Source: Aedoeadaptatus nemausensis
GTDB taxonomy: Bacteria; Bacillota; Clostridia; Tissierellales; Peptoniphilaceae
Direction: 5' to 3'
Length of the DNA stretch: 64,000 nucleotides
NCBI RefSeq assembly: GCF_903819165.1
Contig: NZ_CAIJCS010000014.1
Location: 186,001 to 250,000 of the forward strand
Below the pieces are notes generated by a model, which saw only the letters and a program-made list of their open reading frames with translations, did not search any database and was not told where the DNA came from. Shown piece by piece: positions 60,310 to 64,000 of the stretch. Every line of letters starts with the position of its first letter. The first letter of the stretch is position 1. The position numbers were made by a program, and so were the translations under genes.

Positions 60310-61138
60310 TTACAACCTCCTTATTTATGATCTTATCAGCTAGTTTAAAGGCGCCGTATTCTTCAGGCGACTCCTGACAAACGATATCGCTTTTTTTCTT
60401 AACCTCATCGGGAGCGGAAGCCATGGCGACGCCGATGCCGGCGTGCTCGATCATGGATTCGTCGTTCATATCGTCGCCAAAAGCTACGATCTTCTCCGTG
60501 TCGATTCCCTTGAGCTCCGCTAACTTTTCGAGACCGTTCCATTTATTAGTATTGCCTATAATTTCAATTAAAGAGAGAACCTTGTCTCGGCTTTTTAAAA
60601 GATGGGCGGTCATACCGCTGGATTTTAAGGCTTCATCTTTTTCAAGATCGTTAAACACATCGGCAGTTGTATAGCCTGCAATAACGAGTACATCCTCTTT
60701 TTCCACCTCTTCCAGGGTCATACGCTTATAAAGATTTTCGTAAAAAGAAATATAAGAAGCTTCCCTTTCTGTCGTTTCAAAAAGAGTTACGAGATCATAA
60801 CCTTTAAAATAACTGTCTACATGAAAGATAGGGTGGATTCCCCTGGCGATCATGGCCTCGGCAATGGGGCGAATCTTTTCCTTCGGAAATGTATTTTTAT
60901 AAAATGTCTTTTCCGAATTTTTTGTCCGTATTAAATTCCCGTTATTCGAAACAATATAGACATCTTCTTGAATAGGCTCCAGTTCTCGTTTAAGTGAGCG
61001 ATAAGGTCTTCCGCTTACAATAACCGTCTCGATATTCTGTTCTTTCCACTTATTAATATACTTCACCATGGTATCGTCCACGGGCTGCTTTCTCGCAGCA
61101 ATGGTACCGTCGAAATCCAGTGCAATTAATTGAATCAT
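60299..61138 (-). CDS. Cof-type HAD hydrolase
   Basis: A 279-residue phosphatase. Motif I is ALDFDGTIAA (residues 5-14, nucleophile Asp), motif II is VIVSGRPYRSL near residue 40, and motifs III-IV are in the C-terminal region with VAFGDDMNDESMIEHAGIGVAMASAPDEV near residue 225. The C2 cap between makes it a Cof-type (type IIB) enzyme. The typical substrates are sugar phosphates or flavin precursors; none can be assigned. The ATG at 61138 follows GAGGAGATAT; a longer frame includes the upstream hairpin. Confidence 0.9.
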   Translation of the reverse strand: MIQLIALDFDGTIAARKQPVDDTMVKYINKWKEQNIETVIVSGRPYRSLKRELEPIQEDVYIVSNNGNLIRTKNSEKTFYKNTFPKEKIRPIAEAMIARGIHPIFHVDSYFKGYDLVTLFETTEREASYISFYENLYKRMTLEEVEKEDVLVIAGYTTADVFNDLEKDEALKSSGMTAHLLKSRDKVLSLIEIIGNTNKWNGLEKLAELKGIDTEKIVAFGDDMNDESMIEHAGIGVAMASAPDEVKKKSDIVCQESPEEYGAFKLADKIINKEVVIEN

Positions 61139-61149
61139 ATATCTCCTCG

Positions 61150-61177
61150 AATAAAAGAGCGACTCGTGGAGTCGCTC
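61150..61177 (-). terminator. Hairpin between ABC permease and HAD genes
   Basis: Minus strand stem GAGCGACTC/GAGTCGCTC (loop CAC) followed by TTTTATT. No promoter is seen before the HAD gene, so partial read-through is likely. Confidence 0.75.
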
Positions 61178-61183
61178 AGTCAT

Positions 61184-61996
61184 TTAAAATTTAAGTTCTT
61201 TACTTTTATAGATCATACATCCTATTACCCAAAATAGAACGCCTATAACAATATTAGCTATAATGCCGAGCCATTGAAAACTCGATCCGACGGCCATATG
61301 GAGCGGATTAAGTGCTATAAACGGGAAAAGTCCGGCAGCGGACGCTAAATTTCCGCCGATTGCCGTTAGAGCGGCCCAGATTAAGAAGATGGCGATAAAC
61401 AAAAGTAAGGATCCACCTTCCGCATGGGACGAGCGTGAAGAAATCGACGAGTAAAAGAATCCGATAGACAAAAATTCGAAGCCCAATAACAAGATACAAA
61501 TAAATACTTGTAACATGACGAGGACTAAGCTGCGAATGTCGCGAATTCCGAATATATATGCCGCAACCGAGCCGATTAACAATACGATCAGTAAAGTGAG
61601 ACCGTAAAGTAGCATATTCGCACTAAATTTGCCGCTGAAAATTTCCGTACGGGTTACGGGATTGGCATAAAGGTATTCTATGGTTCCCGCACTTTGCTCT
61701 TTAGATAATGCTCTCGCGCCCAGTTGAATGGCAAAAATTCCGAAAAGGACACCTAGGTATTGGAATACGAAGGGAATATATTCGGTAAACTTGTCGAAAG
61801 ACAGATTGTCTGTAAAGCCCAATATAGTCTGCATGTTCGGCGTGAAACCGTCCCGAAAACTATTGGCGAGCGATAGTAAATTGCCGTCTTGTAAAAGAGG
61901 GAAAAAAGCCATTAACAAAACAGTTAATATGGAGACGACGATACACCAACCGATCATCTTCCCTCGATTGCTTTTCATTTCAAGACCAAAAACCAT
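61184..61996 (-). CDS. ABC-2 type transporter permease
   Basis: A 270-residue membrane protein with six predicted helices: about 15-35, 75-95, 115-145, 155-180, 190-215 and 245-265. SKEQSAGTIEYLYANPVTRTEIFSGKFSA near residue 98 is the coupling-loop region typical of ABC-2 permeases of the NosY type. It shares one base (TAATG) with the preceding ATPase gene, so the two form one transporter. The substrate is unknown. No extracellular binding protein gene is nearby, which suggests export or a membrane-remodelling function. Confidence 0.85.
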   Translation of the reverse strand: MVFGLEMKSNRGKMIGWCIVVSILTVLLMAFFPLLQDGNLLSLANSFRDGFTPNMQTILGFTDNLSFDKFTEYIPFVFQYLGVLFGIFAIQLGARALSKEQSAGTIEYLYANPVTRTEIFSGKFSANMLLYGLTLLIVLLIGSVAAYIFGIRDIRSLVLVMLQVFICILLLGFEFLSIGFFYSSISSRSSHAEGGSLLLFIAIFLIWAALTAIGGNLASAAGLFPFIALNPLHMAVGSSFQWLGIIANIVIGVLFWVIGCMIYKSKELKF

Positions 61997-63300
61997 TAGT
62001 CTTCCTCCTTCCCGGCGTCGGATTTTAATTTTTCTGCTGCCAAGGCATCGTCATCTACAGCCTCAATGGGCGCAGTTTTCCGACTGTCGTGAATTAATTC
62101 ATCGCTATTGTAAGGATCGGACGAGTCCTCTGTTTCGTAACTGTCCGCCGCTTCGATTTTTGTATGATCGATTACGATAGTTTCATCATCTCTATCTTCT
62201 TCGACCAGAGAAACATCGCTGCTCGCTTCTTCTGAAGTATCTTCAGAAACTTCTTCATGAGATTCGACAGCCTCGTCAAAGGGATCCTCTTTTAATTCGC
62301 CGACCACTTCAGCATCATCATCAAATAATTTTTCATCATAAGCTACGATCGTATCGTCGTTATCCATGGCTTCATCCGCTACTTCAGGTTTTTTAGCAGA
62401 TTCATTCGCCGTTTTTCGAGGTGTATCCCCATACTCGAAAGAATTGATCTTGTTTTCTAAAAGAGCATCTTCCAAGGTGAAGTTTTTAATTTTTTCTTGG
62501 TGTAACACCGTCGTGAGTGTAGGCAGATAACCGTCATAGAAAAATTGAATGTCGCCGGATTCGTCCTTCAGTAATTCGCAACCGATGGATTCAAAAGCGG
62601 GAACCGAAACTAATTCGTCGAAAATACGAAGAACTTTATCATTGTTTTTCTTGTCTTTTAAATACTCGAGGCCTACGAGACGGCCTCCGGATAGATAAGC
62701 TCCCCGGTCACCGAAACGTTGACCTACGGAAAGGTCGTCAGTTAATAGTAATACAGACAAACCTTCGGAACGTTGCAGACGTTTCAAGTGAGTAAACAGT
62801 TTATCCACCATGGCGTGGTTCAAATCTTTTGTAGGATTATCGATAATGAGTAATTTCGGCTTGGTAATCAAAGCATTCACGATGGCGACGCGCTTGCGTT
62901 CGGAGTCTGTCAAATCAAAAAATTTATGTTTATTATCCAACTCAAAGTATTCCATTAGGGATTGAATATCGTCCGTATTTTTAAGCCCGTGGAATGCCAA
63001 GGTATGTTTAAATAAAGCGTTCGGTTTCAGATTGTCGTAAATCCAAACGTCTTCCGGAATATAACTCGTAAATTCCTTAACCGATTTTGCTTCTTTTTGG
63101 GCGCTCATGTCGAACACGTTTACGATGCCCTTGTTCGGCTTATAAAAATTAAATAGAATGCGTGCCAATGTCGTCTTTCCCGAGCCCGGAAGGCCCATTA
63201 CTGAAAATATTTCGCCATCGAATACTTCCAGGTTGAAATTATTAAAAACTAATTGACGACGAAACTTTTTTGTGAGTTCACTAACTACTATAGCACTCAT
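61996..63300 (-). CDS. Degenerate ABC transporter ATPase with acidic C-terminal tail
   Basis: A 434-residue protein. Residues 1-215 are an ABC domain with intact Walker A GLPGSGKTT (36-44). Other motifs depart from the family: signature LTDSE (130-134) instead of LSGGQ, Walker B LLIID followed by Asn155 in place of the catalytic Glu, and Asp188 where the H-loop His is expected. Residues 220-290 form a second small domain. Residues 291-434 are a low-complexity tail with 52 Asp/Glu in 144, including two copies of a DD(E)TIV motif. AGAGAGGTGAAAC precedes ATG. ATP binding is likely, fast hydrolysis doubtful. Confidence 0.85.
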   Translation of the reverse strand: MSAIVVSELTKKFRRQLVFNNFNLEVFDGEIFSVMGLPGSGKTTLARILFNFYKPNKGIVNVFDMSAQKEAKSVKEFTSYIPEDVWIYDNLKPNALFKHTLAFHGLKNTDDIQSLMEYFELDNKHKFFDLTDSERKRVAIVNALITKPKLLIIDNPTKDLNHAMVDKLFTHLKRLQRSEGLSVLLLTDDLSVGQRFGDRGAYLSGGRLVGLEYLKDKKNNDKVLRIFDELVSVPAFESIGCELLKDESGDIQFFYDGYLPTLTTVLHQEKIKNFTLEDALLENKINSFEYGDTPRKTANESAKKPEVADEAMDNDDTIVAYDEKLFDDDAEVVGELKEDPFDEAVESHEEVSEDTSEEASSDVSLVEEDRDDETIVIDHTKIEAADSYETEDSSDPYNSDELIHDSRKTAPIEAVDDDALAAEKLKSDAGKEED

Positions 63301-63323
63301 GTTTCACCTCTCTTTTCTTTCAT

Positions 63324-63353
63324 ATTATACATGATGGGGAGTTAAAATGGAAA
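63324..63353 (-). promoter_or_regulatory. Promoter of the ABC-HAD-rbgA-rnhB operon
   Basis: Minus strand: -10 TATAAT (63329-63324), spacer of 18, -35 TTTCCA (63353-63348, four of six). It lies 24 bases before the ATPase ATG and is divergent from ychF. Confidence 0.6.
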
Positions 63354-63381
63354 CGATCCGCTAAAAACACGAGAATTTCTA

Positions 63382-63390
63382 TGTTATAAT
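63382..63390 (+). promoter_or_regulatory. Extended -10 promoter of ychF
   Basis: TGTTATAAT with perfect TATAAT at 63385-63390, 29 bases before the ychF ATG. No good -35. Confidence 0.6.
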
Positions 63391-63419
63391 GGAATCGAAA
63401 ATGAAAAGAGGAGACGACA

Positions 63420-64000
63420 ATGAAATTAGGAATTATAGGACTTCCCAATGTCGGAAAGTCAACTTTATTTAACGCCATTACCCAAGCAGGCGCAGAAGCC
63501 GCCAACTACCCCTTCGCTACCATCAAGCCTAATGTGGGCATGGTAGAGGTAAAGGATCGCCGCTTGGATAAGTTAAGCGTCATCAGCCAATCGAAAAAAA
63601 TCATTTACGCTACCATCGAATTTGCCGATATTGCGGGCCTCGTCAAAGGTGCCAGCAAAGGAGAAGGACTGGGCAATCAGTTCTTATCCCATATTCGGGA
63701 AGTGGATGCTCTCGTCCACGTAGTACGCTGTTTCGACGACGAAAATATTATTCACGTCGAAGGGAGCGTAGATCCCATTCGCGATATCGAAACCATTAAT
63801 CTGGAGCTTATTTTCTCGGACTTGGAAATTCTCGAAAAACGTCTCGAACGGGTCAATAAACAATTAAAGGGCGACAAGAGCCTACAGCCGGAAAAAGAAC
63901 TGATCGAGAAAATGATCGCTACCCTCGAGGCGGAAAAACCTGCCCGCTCTTTAGATTACAGCGAAGAAGAACTTAAGATGCTGTCTTCTTTCAGTCTTCT
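63420..64000 (+). CDS. ychF: Redox-regulated ATPase YchF/OLA1, N-terminal part (cut by window edge)
   Basis: The first 193 codons of a usual 360-residue P-loop NTPase of the Obg family that prefers ATP to GTP. Seen: [24 protein letters not shown] at the start (P-loop), [14 protein letters not shown] near residue 32, and [31 protein letters not shown] near residues 66-96 (G3). The G4-like element and TGS domain lie outside the window. AAAAGAGGAGACGACA stands before ATG. It is linked to translation and stress in other bacteria. No frame break is seen. Confidence 0.97.
   Translation, partial: MKLGIIGLPNVGKSTLFNAITQAGAEAANYPFATIKPNVGMVEVKDRRLDKLSVISQSKKIIYATIEFADIAGLVKGASKGEGLGNQFLSHIREVDALVHVVRCFDDENIIHVEGSVDPIRDIETINLELIFSDLEILEKRLERVNKQLKGDKSLQPEKELIEKMIATLEAEKPARSLDYSEEELKMLSSFSL

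Noticed and set aside
1-64000. tRNA, rRNA, CRISPR arrays, insertion sequences, phage or integrase genes.
   Set aside because: I looked for conserved tRNA loops, regular repeats, transposase motifs and att-like repeats by eye and found none. A covariance or repeat search would be needed to exclude short cases.

Overview
This 64 kb window is a dense stretch of core chromosome from a low-to-moderate GC Gram-positive anaerobe (two lines I counted by hand gave 40-45% GC). Gene content and order point to class Clostridia in the broad sense, most likely a non-sporulating Tissierellia/Peptoniphilaceae-type organism. The signs are an IspH-ribosomal protein S1 fusion, PrkC with PASTA domains, RqcH, CdaA/CdaR, zinc-ribbon L28 and L32, and Bacillus/Clostridium gene orders with the sporulation genes missing. 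The genus is not certain. I found no rRNA, tRNA, CRISPR array, insertion sequence or prophage, and no gene-free stretch over 300 bases.

Layout. 1-3749 (minus): rpsB-tsf-pyrH-frr-uppS-cdsA, with a structured rpsB leader and two in-operon hairpins. 3803-5032 (plus): a lone M29 aminopeptidase. 5068-9758: yceD-rpmF, ackA, divergent tmcAL, and rsmD-coaD-coiled-coil gene. 9815-13885 (minus): yloU-fakA-recG. 13962-15218 (plus): rpmB and a 2-hydroxyacid dehydrogenase, which interrupt an otherwise Bacillus-like 'ylo' cluster. 15271-29772 (minus): a 15-gene operon yicC-gmk-rpoZ-coaBC-priA-def-fmt-yugP-rsmB-rlmN-stp-prkC-rsgA-rpe-thiN. 29840-31591 (plus): rqcH. 31641-34183 (minus): purE-fhs-yerC. 34213-38740: a histidine kinase and response regulator divergent from a three-gene LanFEG-type ABC transporter. 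38787-42838 (minus): guaB, then DUF5317-cdaA-cdaR. 42888-58784 (minus): a nearly gapless operon of 19 genes from an Asp23 protein and nusB to ispH-S1. 58842-63300 (minus): ABC ATPase, permease, HAD phosphatase, rbgA, rnhB. 63420-end (plus): start of ychF.

How it works together. Most genes serve translation and ribosome biogenesis (rpsB, tsf, frr, rsgA, rbgA, RNA methyltransferases, def, fmt, rqcH), DNA repair and replication restart (recG, priA, recN, xseAB, scpAB), isoprenoid and lipid supply (ispH, ispA, uppS, cdsA, plsC, fakA), and signalling (PrkC/Stp, CdaA/CdaR). The clearest accessory unit is the two-component/LanFEG cassette. It resembles CprABC-CprKR of Clostridioides difficile and is probably an antimicrobial-peptide defence without its own bacteriocin genes. 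The most unusual single protein is the ABC ATPase at 61996-63300: it keeps its Walker A but has lost the canonical signature motif, the catalytic glutamate and the switch histidine, and it carries a long acidic tail.

Start codons were re-chosen from ribosome binding sites. Eight genes start with GTG or TTG, and several starts lie well inside the longest open frame.
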